Of a stretch of DNA of 64,000 nucleotides, positions 57,465-64,000 are shown one piece after another. The stretch spans positions 6,262,001 through 6,326,000 of the forward strand of contig NZ_CP043661.1 of NCBI RefSeq assembly GCF_014217565.1, written 5' to 3'. The stretch comes from Kribbella qitaiheensis. GTDB lineage: Bacteria; Actinomycetota; Actinomycetes; Propionibacteriales; Kribbellaceae. The first letter of the stretch is position 1. Each line of letters opens with the position of its first letter. The notes beneath the pieces are model-generated. The model was given only the letters and a program-made list of their open reading frames with translations, did not search any database and was not told the origin of the DNA. The translations under genes and the position numbers were made by a program.

Positions 57465-58817
57465 ATGAAGCACCGAATCTCTTCCACCAAAGCTTTGAGA
57501 ATGGCGCTCACCATCATGACATCGGCAGCCGTGGTTGCGGCTGCGCAGTTGACTGCGGCGGCGCCGGGGCAGGCGGACGTCCGAGCGGCGATCGACTACG
57601 GTACGTCGGGCAATGGCAATCCGCAGACCAGCGACTGCACTGTAGATGTCGACCCCGGTGGCTCGATCAATGACGCTATTTCGAGGGTTGGCTCAGGCGC
57701 GATTGTGTGTGTCCGGGCCGGCGACTATCGAGACCAGACAGTGAACCTGGACAAGGGCGGCGTGGTGGTGCGATCCAACGGGATCTCGCGGATCAAGGGT
57801 GCGGTCGTGCGAGGAAAGGGCGCAACGCTCGACGGGTTCACGGTGGTCGGCGGCGACTATAACTCGCCGAAGTCGGGAATCGTGTTTGCCGGGGACGGGA
57901 TCAAGATCGTGAACAATCTCGTCAACGGTGGCAAGCTGATCTACGGGATCTCCTGCGAGCGAGGGTCTTGCAACAACGGCCTGGTCGCCCAGAACACGGT
58001 CACGGGTATCGAGAGCATCGGCATGTTCATCGAGGACGGCACCGGAACCGTTGTCGAACGCAACAACATCTACGACCTGCACAAGGACCGGACCGGGCAG
58101 GGCTACGATGTCGACGGGATCCGGTTCTGGGGACGACACACCTTCCGCTACAACTACATTCACGACATCAACGAGTTCTCGAGCAAGGACAACCCGCACA
58201 CCGACTGTTTTCAGACCTACAACAACGGTACGCCTTCGGCTGGCACGTTGATCGAGAACAACTACTGCCTCCGGGTGTCCCGGCAGTGCCTGATCGCGCA
58301 GAACAACAGCGCCAGCAGCTACCAGATCCGCGATATCACCTTCCGCGACAACGTCTGTGAGACCTATGACAGTCAGGGCATCAACCTGGGCAGCATGAGC
58401 GGTGTCGTGATCGAGAACAACCTGATCCTGAGCGGCTTCCGCTACCAGATCATCAACCTGGAAGAACAGGCCGCCCATCTGGCCAACACCAATACGACTG
58501 TCCGTAACAACATCCTTGTCCGCGCCGAGTCCAGGGCCACCACCTACCGGCGCAGCGGCGGCAGTACCAGCGAGCACTTCTCCAACAACCTCGAGCTGCT
58601 CGACACGAGCATCAAGACCCGCGACAGCGAGTTCAACAACAGCAGCGGGCCTTACCCCGAGCGACGCTCCGCCGACTTCTCGAGTTATCGCTCCTACGCC
58701 TCAGCTCGCAACATCGTCGACAAGGGCCGAACCGGTAACGCCTCGGCCACCGACATCGACGGTGGCCCACGAGTGCTCGGTGCGTCCATCGACATCGGAC
58801 CATTCGAGATCCGGTAA
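57465..58817 (+). CDS. Secreted right-handed beta-helix protein
   Basis: A 450-residue secreted protein. A signal peptide ends near residue 40. The rest has repeated beta-helix rungs such as VVVRSNGISRIKGAVVRG, GIKIVNNLVNGGK, GLVAQNTVTGIESIGMF, TVVERNNIYDLHKD and FRYNYIHDINEFSSKDNPH, typical of pectate-lyase-like or mannuronan-epimerase-like folds. The enzymatic class cannot be fixed. It follows the esterase by 59 bases. Confidence 0.88.
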   Translation: MKHRISSTKALRMALTIMTSAAVVAAAQLTAAAPGQADVRAAIDYGTSGNGNPQTSDCTVDVDPGGSINDAISRVGSGAIVCVRAGDYRDQTVNLDKGGVVVRSNGISRIKGAVVRGKGATLDGFTVVGGDYNSPKSGIVFAGDGIKIVNNLVNGGKLIYGISCERGSCNNGLVAQNTVTGIESIGMFIEDGTGTVVERNNIYDLHKDRTGQGYDVDGIRFWGRHTFRYNYIHDINEFSSKDNPHTDCFQTYNNGTPSAGTLIENNYCLRVSRQCLIAQNNSASSYQIRDITFRDNVCETYDSQGINLGSMSGVVIENNLILSGFRYQIINLEEQAAHLANTNTTVRNNILVRAESRATTYRRSGGSTSEHFSNNLELLDTSIKTRDSEFNNSSGPYPERRSADFSSYRSYASARNIVDKGRTGNASATDIDGGPRVLGASIDIGPFEIR

Positions 58818-59013
58818 ATACCTGGCGGCGGAGCACGGCATTGAGCGGTTCAGCAGAGCCACTCGCCGGCAGAACTTTGTCATCTCGCAGCGGCGCCACT
58901 GCCGGATTTCCCCTGATCGAGCTCATCTGACCCCAGCCAACGAACCGAACGCGGGTGAGATTGGGTGGCCGAGGAGGGAGCCCTGCGCGCAGTCGGCCCA
59001 ATGGTCGCCAGGT

Positions 59014-59062
59014 CATTGTTGAACCGGTGCGGTCGTGCTGGGATCGGTAACGGAGGTGATGC
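59014..59062 (+). promoter_or_regulatory. Conserved promoter/leader of STAS gene, copy 2
   Basis: CATTGTTGAAC (59014-59024) and GTGATGC (59056-59062) match the intact STAS gene's upstream region at identical spacing (42 bases), with a GGAGG site in between. Confidence 0.5.
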
Positions 59063-59268
59063 AAATGCCGCCGGCGCAGGATCCTCGAACCCGCGGCCCC
59101 TGACGGCCGGTACCGCGGCATCGGGAGCGATGCAGGTCGACGATGGTCAGGTACGGGTAGTCGTGACCGGAGAGCTGGACAAGCTCGCTGCATCAGCAGT
59201 GCGAGAGGTACTGCTGGCTGCCTGCGAGCTGAGCGTCGGGGTGGTAGTACTAGACCTCGCCCCCGCTG
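59059..59268 (+). pseudogene. Truncated second copy of the STAS gene
   Basis: The reading frame at 59127-59268 encodes MQVDDGQVRVVVTGELDKLA and REVLLAACELSVGVVVLDLA, nearly the same as the 29101 gene over about 55 residues (e.g. REVLLDACDLSTGVVVLDL). The ATG that matches the leader is in another frame and stops after 14 codons. The second half of the domain is lost where the sequence abuts the convergent esterase gene. Decayed paralog. Confidence 0.7.
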
Positions 59269-59387
59269 CGGCTACCGGCCGCTCGAAGCCGGAGCCCGCG
59301 CCACCTCTGCGCGATCCACCTCCGCGGCGCGATCCACCAGGTAACCGGCTACCCAGGTGGGCCCCTTACTGCCCATCGCGAGACCTG

Positions 59388-60626
59388 TCACCCGACGCCG
59401 GGCTGTCGGGAGTCGTCGGTGATCGAGTGTTGGAACGGCGGGACGAGTGGGTTGAGGAGGTCGGGGAAGGTGTCGACCAGGCCGTCGACGTGGTTGCCGC
59501 CGTCGATGCGTCGGTAGGTGTGGAGCCGTTGGCGTCCGGACTGTTTCACCATAGCGGCGTAGCGGTCGGAGTCCTGGGTGATGGGGAGCAGGCTGTCCAG
59601 GGTGCCCTGCAGGGTGATGAGTGGGCGACCGATCCTTCCGGTGAGAGCGATCCGTCCTACGGCCTGCTGGGCTTGCGGTCGGGCGGCGTAGACGTAGTCG
59701 GCCTCGGTGCCGTGGTACGACGGGTCGAGTTCGCTCGCGTAGATGCGCTGGGTCAGTTTCCAGTAGACGGTGTAGTGGTAGTTCCAGAGGAAGTCCGAGC
59801 GCGGATCGAACCCTGCGGCAACGATCGCATTGTGGTCGGGACCGTTTGGTCGTTCGTAGCCGCGGATGGCGGGCGGCAGGAACGTCAGGAGGTTCGGCCC
59901 GTTCCGGCTCCAGAGGGTTCCTTCCAGGTCGACGCCGCGGGTGTACAGCTCGGGGTGGTTCTCGAGTTGCCAGCGGACGAGGTAGCCGCCATTGGAGATG
60001 CCGGCGGCTATCGTCCGCGCGGGTGGCTTTCCGTAGCGGGCGGTCACGGTGGCGCGGGCGGCCAGTGTCAGCTGGGTCATCCGGAGGTTCCACTCGACGA
60101 TGGCGTCTCCCGGCCGGATCCCGTCGGTGAAGAAATTGCTGCCTGTGTTGCCTTTGTCGGTGGCCGCGAAAGCGAAACCGTGCGCTAGAACCCAGTCGGA
60201 GATGGCCTTGTCATTCGCGTACTGCGCGCGGACACCGGGCGAGCCGGACACGACGAGGCCGCCGTTCCAGTGGGTCGGCAGCCGGAGTACGAACTGGGAG
60301 TCGTGGTTCCAGCCATGGTTGGTGTTGGTGGTCGACGAGTCTGGGAAGTAGCCGTCGATCTGCACCCCGGGTACGCCGGACTGTTGCGGCAGGGCGGCGT
60401 GGGTGAGGCCGGTGTAGTCGGCGGGGTTGGTGTGGCCGGTCGTGACGGTTCCGGCGGTCGTTAGATCGGCCAGGCACGCATTGACCTGATAGGCAGCCCC
60501 AGGCATTCGGAGGTGCTTCGCCGGCGCGCAGAGGTCAGGCTGCGAGCCGGTCGCGGGAGTACCGCCGGAACCTGCGGTGACGATGGTCGCGGTCATCAGC
60601 AGGGCTGAAATGACGATACGGTGCAT
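59388..60626 (-). CDS. Secreted alpha/beta hydrolase, tannase/feruloyl-esterase-like
   Basis: A 412-residue secreted hydrolase. A signal peptide precedes about residue 20. The nucleophile elbow is AAGISNGGYLVRW with Ser211, FAFAATDKGNTGSNFF is a segment shared with tannase-like and 3-hydroxybutyrate-oligomer hydrolases, and a late RRIDGGNHVDGLVD provides the catalytic histidine. Reaction: hydrolysis of aromatic-acid or oligo-ester bonds outside the cell. Single gene, convergent with the beta-helix side. Confidence 0.85.
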   Translation of the reverse strand: MHRIVISALLMTATIVTAGSGGTPATGSQPDLCAPAKHLRMPGAAYQVNACLADLTTAGTVTTGHTNPADYTGLTHAALPQQSGVPGVQIDGYFPDSSTTNTNHGWNHDSQFVLRLPTHWNGGLVVSGSPGVRAQYANDKAISDWVLAHGFAFAATDKGNTGSNFFTDGIRPGDAIVEWNLRMTQLTLAARATVTARYGKPPARTIAAGISNGGYLVRWQLENHPELYTRGVDLEGTLWSRNGPNLLTFLPPAIRGYERPNGPDHNAIVAAGFDPRSDFLWNYHYTVYWKLTQRIYASELDPSYHGTEADYVYAARPQAQQAVGRIALTGRIGRPLITLQGTLDSLLPITQDSDRYAAMVKQSGRQRLHTYRRIDGGNHVDGLVDTFPDLLNPLVPPFQHSITDDSRQPGVG

Positions 60627-61020
60627 GACGCGTCCTCCTATTGCGGCGGCTGCGCTAACGCTAAGGGCCGAAGCTGGTAAGGGATATCTCCTCCGAGCAC
60701 ATGACTCGTGGGCCTCCTAAGGGCTGTCAGCCCATGGTGTGAAGGTGCCGGCTCCTCGAGTTCGGTCAGGGCGACGAGGGCAGTCGGGGCACGACACAGG
60801 GCCGCGTTCCCGGCGGCCAATTCGATCGTGAGAATCTGTAGCTTCTGTTTTGCAGGCGCCACTAGCAAGGCATCTGCCGCGTTGCGGCGTAGTACCAGGG
60901 CGAGCGACACGACGCCGCTTGACGACTCCACCCACGATCCCAGTGCCTCAGCCAGCTCCGCCGGTGTGCCGTTGATGTCGACCAGGGACGGATCGGCTGT
61001 GGTCCTCGCTTCGAGGGTAC
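60627..61020. other. Intergenic stretch with unassigned minus frame
   Basis: The esterase promoter must lie near 60630-60700. A minus frame covering about 60638-61010 encodes INGTPAELAEALGSWVES and ALVLRRNAADALLVAPAKQ without a start codon upstream; it is protein-like but unrecognised and may be a remnant linked to the IS debris to its right. Confidence 0.4.
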
Positions 61021-61131
61021 GGCGGTGGGTGCGTGTTTGGTGGCGATCGCGGTCAGTTTGCGGCGGCTGGTCGCCCGGATCCCGCTGGGTCCGCCGAAGC
61101 CGATGAGGATTTCCAGTACCGCGGGATGGCT
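61021..61131 (-). mobile_element. IS110-family transposase remnant
   Basis: The minus strand reads HPAVLEILIGFGGPSGI and RRKLTAIATKHAP in one frame, which resembles part of an IS110-type transposase (the GGPxGLR...LTAIAxxHAP stretch). Only about 37 codons remain, with no start, end or terminal repeats seen, so the element is dead. It may mark the edge of the MerR cassette. Confidence 0.5.
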
Positions 61132-61244
61132 GACCTTAGCGCCGAGAACTTGACAACCAACTTCGCGTCGAGGTGTACAGCCCGCAGCGTGCTGGACCGG
61201 ATGCAGGCGCCGATCTCCCGGCGGCAGTTTGGACGGGCGCCGAT

Positions 61245-61276
61245 TTGACCTTCTAGTCGAGTTGAAGGTTTACCGT
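61245..61276 (+). promoter_or_regulatory. MerR-type promoter with internal dyad
   Basis: -35 TTGACC (61245-61250), 20-base spacer, -10 TACCGT (61271-61276). The spacer holds the dyad ACCTTC (61248-61253) and GAAGGT (61264-61269). A long spacer with a central dyad is the hallmark of MerR-activated promoters. Transcription would begin near 61283, at the MerR start codon, giving a leaderless mRNA. Confidence 0.75.
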
Positions 61277-61283
61277 CGTGGGC

Positions 61284-61769
61284 ATGTACCGGATTTCGCA
61301 GCTGGCCGAGCGCAGTGGGGTGCCGGCGTCCACGCTGAGGTTCTACGAGCAGGCCGGGTTGCTGACGGCGGCCAGGTCGGCCGCCGGGTACCGGCTGTAC
61401 GACGACACCGCGCTGGGGCGGCTGGAGTTCATCGCCTCCGGCAAGCGGCTGGGGTTACCACTGGACGAGATCCGCGACCTGCTCGCGGTCTGGGACCAGG
61501 GAGTGTGTGCCTCGGTCCGCGATCAGTTGCGGCCGATGATCGCGGCCCGGATCGCGGAGGCCGATCGCCGGGTCGCTGAGCTCACGGCGTTCTCCGAGCG
61601 GCTGACCGAGTTGCACGACCAGCTCGGCGCACCCGCGCCGGTGGGGGCCTGCGGGCCCGGGTGCGGGTGCGTGACCGCTGCGACACCACCAGGACCGGTG
61701 ATGGTCGAGTTGACCACACCGGCCAAGGCGCGGGCCACGAACAGCGAACCGTTCGGGGTACTGAGGTGA
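61284..61769 (+). CDS. MerR-family metal-responsive regulator
   Basis: A 161-residue MerR protein. N-terminal helix-turn-helix: YRISQLAERSGVPASTLRFYEQAGLL and AAGYRLYDDTALGRLEFI. The dimerisation helix ends in a metal-binding-type region: Cys in QGVCASVRDQL and CGPGCGC near residue 117-123, which suggest heavy-metal sensing (Hg, Cd, Zn or Cu). It starts with ATG at 61284 directly at the predicted transcription start. Its stop overlaps the next GTG (GTGA). Confidence 0.9.
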   Translation: MYRISQLAERSGVPASTLRFYEQAGLLTAARSAAGYRLYDDTALGRLEFIASGKRLGLPLDEIRDLLAVWDQGVCASVRDQLRPMIAARIAEADRRVAELTAFSERLTELHDQLGAPAPVGACGPGCGCVTAATPPGPVMVELTTPAKARATNSEPFGVLR

Positions 61770-62089
61770 GGCCGGATCCCGGGTCTTCTCGGATGGGGCG
61801 TCCGTGGACCGGGATCGCGGCCGCCGGCGCGGCGGTGGCGGCCTGCGCGGTGTGCTGTGCCGGGCCGCTGCTGGCCGTGCTGGGTGGGCTTGGTGCCGCG
61901 TCACTCGTTGGCGCCGTGTTCTGGCCGGTCCTCGGACTCGTGGCGGTCACCGCCGCGGTCGGAGTGGTCTGGATCATGCGGCGACGCCACCGGCCGGCAG
62001 CATGCACCACGGAGGCCGGGCCGGCAGATCTGGGCATGCCCAGCACCGCTGCCAAACCGCGCTCCGGGCGATCCGAGGCGCGTTCGTGA
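61766..62089 (+). CDS. MerT-like small metal transport protein
   Basis: A 107-residue membrane protein. First helix AAGAAVAACAVCCAGPLLAVLGGLGAASL has a vicinal Cys pair, as in MerT/MerF mercuric transporters, then a second helix VFWPVLGLVAVTAAVGVVWIM and a basic tail. It likely imports or handles a thiophilic metal for the MerR-regulated unit. GTG at 61766 overlaps the MerR stop; ATG at 61793 is an alternative. Confidence 0.78.
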   Translation: MRPDPGSSRMGRPWTGIAAAGAAVAACAVCCAGPLLAVLGGLGAASLVGAVFWPVLGLVAVTAAVGVVWIMRRRHRPAACTTEAGPADLGMPSTAAKPRSGRSEARS

Positions 62090-62610
62090 AGACCAGGTGG
62101 ATGGCGCGGGTGAGCCTTCCCGCGGTGCTGGCTGTTCTGCTGATGGCGTCCGCGGCGCTGCTGGTCGTCGGCGCGGCCATTGAACACGGAACCGGAGGCG
62201 AGTCGCGCACCGAGTCGGTGCAGACCGGCGAGGCCGGAGAAGGCGCCTACCACGATGAGGCGCCGGAGTCGGCGGCCGCCGAAGGTGAGGCCGCACACGG
62301 CGAGACGGTTCTCGGGATGGAACTGGAATCGCCGGTGTCGATCGCTGCGCTGGTCGTGGTTTCGCTGGCTCTGGCTGGGTGGGTGTGGCGGCGACCTACC
62401 CGGCTCACCGCAGCCATCCTGGTCGTATTCGCCGCAGTGGTAGCTGTCGCGGATGGTCGAGAGGTCGGCCACCAGTTGTCCGGTGACCATGCTGGCCTGG
62501 CCGCAGTGGCAGCAGTCCTGGTCGTCTTCCGCCTCGCCACGATCATCGGCGCGGCCCAGTTGTGGCGCTCGATGTCTCCGGGCGTTCAGGCAACAGCACC
62601 TGGCGCCTGA
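62086..62610 (+). CDS. Membrane protein of unknown function in the MerR operon
   Basis: A 174-residue protein with about four hydrophobic segments (SLPAVLAVLLMASAALLVVGAA, SIAALVVVSLALAGWVW, LTAAILVVFAAVVAVA, AGLAAVAAVLVVFRLATIIGAA) and a long acidic loop rich in Glu, Ala and His between the first two (GEAGEGAYHDEAPESAA). The loop could bind metal. GTG at 62086 overlaps the MerT-like stop as GTGA, so the three genes are translationally coupled. Confidence 0.72.
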   Translation: MKTRWMARVSLPAVLAVLLMASAALLVVGAAIEHGTGGESRTESVQTGEAGEGAYHDEAPESAAAEGEAAHGETVLGMELESPVSIAALVVVSLALAGWVWRRPTRLTAAILVVFAAVVAVADGREVGHQLSGDHAGLAAVAAVLVVFRLATIIGAAQLWRSMSPGVQATAPGA

Positions 62611-62729
62611 ACGCGGCTCACGTTCTCTCCGGCCGGCGACGGCCAGGTGCTGCTGGAGGCGACCGTCCCGCCAGCGCACGTCGCGGTCCTGGACGCGCTC
62701 GCGGTCCGGGCCGCGGCGGGCCTGGCGGC

Positions 62730-62966
62730 GTGACCAGTCCGGGGCTGCGCAGCCCTGCCACGGACTTGCAGGCTTTCGCCGCGCGCTACAGCTACGTCCG
62801 CGACACCAGCAGGGCGCTCAGTGGTGCGTTCGGGGTGAAGGCGATGGACTCGACTGTCGTGATTGACCCTGCTGGCCGGATCGTGTGCCGCGACGCCATA
62901 CCGACCGACGAAGCCACCCTGCGCAGCGCGCTGGCCAAGGTCACGTCGACCAGCGGTGCGTCGTGA
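62730..62966 (+). pseudogene. TlpA-family thioredoxin C-terminal remnant
   Basis: A 78-codon frame encodes LQAFAARYSYVRDTSRALSGAFGVKA and MDSTVVIDPAGRIVCRDAIP, DEATLRSALAKVTS, the C-terminal half of a TlpA-like redoxin. The active-site half with CxxC is absent. The GTG at 62730 overlaps a stop as GTGA. Upstream (62611-62729) lies a coding-like fragment of unknown family. Confidence 0.6.
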
Positions 62967-63138
62967 ACAAACACAGCCGCCACGGAGAAACCATCGCTCC
63001 AATACAGCAACCCTCCAATGTCGTGGCAGGAGCTCGAGTCCAAGCTGTCGAATCGCCGTTCGGCACGGGAGCAACTCGTCAACGACGCTAAGTTCAGTAA
63101 AGACGGGGGGTGATTCGCCGGCCTGCGATCGGGCGACA

Positions 63139-64000
63139 TCACTCCATCGACTCCAGAATGCGGTCGAGTGTCCGGCGCCCCATTCTGCTCATCGCCGGAT
63201 TGCTCTCGACGTAGTACCAGACAACACCCATCGCCTGTTCGAACGCCCATGCCTTGCCGCGCTCCCATTCCAGATCGGCACAGACCAGCGTCCGCCGGAG
63301 CACTTCCCGCGGGCCTGGCTGCAACAGGTGCCAGGCGCTGACCAGATCCAGCGCGGGGTCGGCCGGGCCGAAGCCGCCGGTGTCGAGTACGCCGCTGAGC
63401 CGGTCGCCCGCGACCAGTACATTGCCGGGAATCAAGTCACCGTGGCTCATCACGTCGGCACCCGTGCGTGGCAACTCCCGAAAGTGGCTCCACACCTGGC
63501 GCAGCCGGAGGACGTCGAGCAGCCCCTTACTCTCCTCGAAGCATTTCGCCATCCAATCGTCGTGCTGAGCGAGAACACCGCCACGACCTTCGCCGCCGAA
63601 AAGCCGCCCCCCGCGTCTCGGCGTCCCGCAGGGCTGCGATGAAGACAGCAAGGTCCTCGGCAAAAGCGTCCGACCCACTCGGGTCGGCATCAAAGCCGAT
63701 CGTTCCCGGCAGCCATGTCTGGACCGACCACGGCATGGGGTAACCCGTTCCAGGCTTCCCCAGGGCGACGGGTTCCGGGGCGGGGAACCGAGACACCTGT
63801 GCCAGTTCCGCGCTCGCCTGGGCTTCCTGTTCCAGAACCGCCAGCGCCTCGGCAGCATCGGTCAGACGCAGTGGGAAACGCGCAGAGAGGTCGTTCCCGA
63901 TGCGGAAGATGGCGTTGACCGTCCCGGTCGACGACACGAGTTGGATCGACTTGCCGCTCCACCGAGGGAACTGCTCTTGGATCAAGGTCGCAACGACTTC
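63139..64000 (-). pseudogene. Aminoglycoside phosphotransferase-family kinase, frameshifted, 5' end outside
   Basis: The N-terminal part (to about 63615) reads TVNAIFRIGNDLSARFPLRL and GYPMPWSVQTWLPGTIGFD, and ends AVFIAALRDAETRG. The kinase core then continues in another frame: RLFGGEGRGGVLAQHDDW and VMSHGDLIPGNVLVAGDRLSGVLDTGGFG, with the HGDxxxxN catalytic loop. Removing one C from the six-C run at 63607-63612 joins the parts exactly (ETRGRLFGGE). The frame is open at the right edge, so the start lies beyond 64000. The substrate may be an antibiotic or a metabolite. Confidence 0.82.

Noticed and set aside
1..64000. CRISPR arrays, tRNA or rRNA genes, prophage modules
   Set aside because: No regularly spaced direct repeats, cloverleaf-like sequences, rRNA signatures or phage structural genes were noticed on reading; a dedicated scan would be needed to be certain.

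Overview
The window is GC-rich, gene-dense bacterial DNA with many GTG starts, ATGA/GTGA/TGATG gene overlaps, ECF sigma, STAS, MerR, DeoR, IclR and GntR regulators, Tat and lipoprotein signals and secreted polysaccharide enzymes. This fits a soil actinobacterium; a Propionibacteriales genus such as Kribbella would be plausible, but that is inference. No rRNA, tRNA, CRISPR array, phage module or intact insertion sequence was seen.

Region 1 (1-7.6 kb, minus strand) is one operon-like run: lipoprotein SsuA-type binding protein, two SsuC-type permeases, an SsuB-type ATPase, type B carboxylesterase, HpcH/HpaI aldolase, cupin, VOC protein, GlcG/HbpS-like protein and a GntR regulator cut by the left edge. 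Region 2 (8.1-13.3 kb, minus) is a self-contained oxidation cassette: P450, [3Fe-4S]-type ferredoxin, ferredoxin reductase, zinc alcohol dehydrogenase and vanillin/benzaldehyde-type aldehyde dehydrogenase, so substrate-CH3 to alcohol to aldehyde to acid can be inferred. Region 3 (13.5-24.7 kb) holds a GH43 gene broken by an in-frame TAG, an IclR regulator, and a ring-cleavage set (FAD monooxygenase, extradiol dioxygenase, FAH-family hydrolase, class II aldolase, bicupin, odd alcohol dehydrogenase, TAXI-type protein without signal peptide, MBL hydrolase). Regions 1-3 together look like an aromatic or plant-compound catabolic island.

Region 4 (25-31.8 kb) has a CcdA/TlpA thiol-redox pair, a decayed methyltransferase, an SRPBCC protein, an ECF sigma factor, a STAS protein, DUF3892-like, DoxX and methyltransferase genes. 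Region 5 (31.9-36.5 kb) is an intact four-gene unit: a TusA-radical SAM fusion followed by a PhnD/PhnC/PhnE-like importer with fused permease domains; the binding protein looks like the family annotated as putative selenate transporters. Region 6 (36.5-39.5 kb) is mostly debris of a sugar-type operon around intact Gfo/Idh/MocA and EthD genes.

Region 7 (39.5-52.2 kb) has a Tat ferritin-like protein, a GH15 enzyme, and a carbohydrate locus (GH4, DeoR, frameshifted PfkB kinase, lipoprotein binding protein, two permeases, very large secreted PIG-L deacetylase) closed by a strong hairpin terminator. Region 8 (52.3-60.6 kb) has a SnoaL-like protein, an unusual triad (15-cysteine DPBB-like protein, Tat-exported protein, MauE/DoxX-like membrane protein), a shrunken SGNH hydrolase, a PHB-depolymerase-type esterase, a beta-helix protein and a tannase-like esterase. 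Region 9 (60.6-64 kb) has IS110 debris, a MerR-controlled MerT-like cassette with a leaderless promoter, a TlpA remnant and a frameshifted phosphotransferase that runs off the right edge.

A striking overall feature is the density of broken genes (about a dozen in 64 kb). Four of them would be repaired by removing a single base, mostly from a C/G run, so base-calling error must be separated from true decay.
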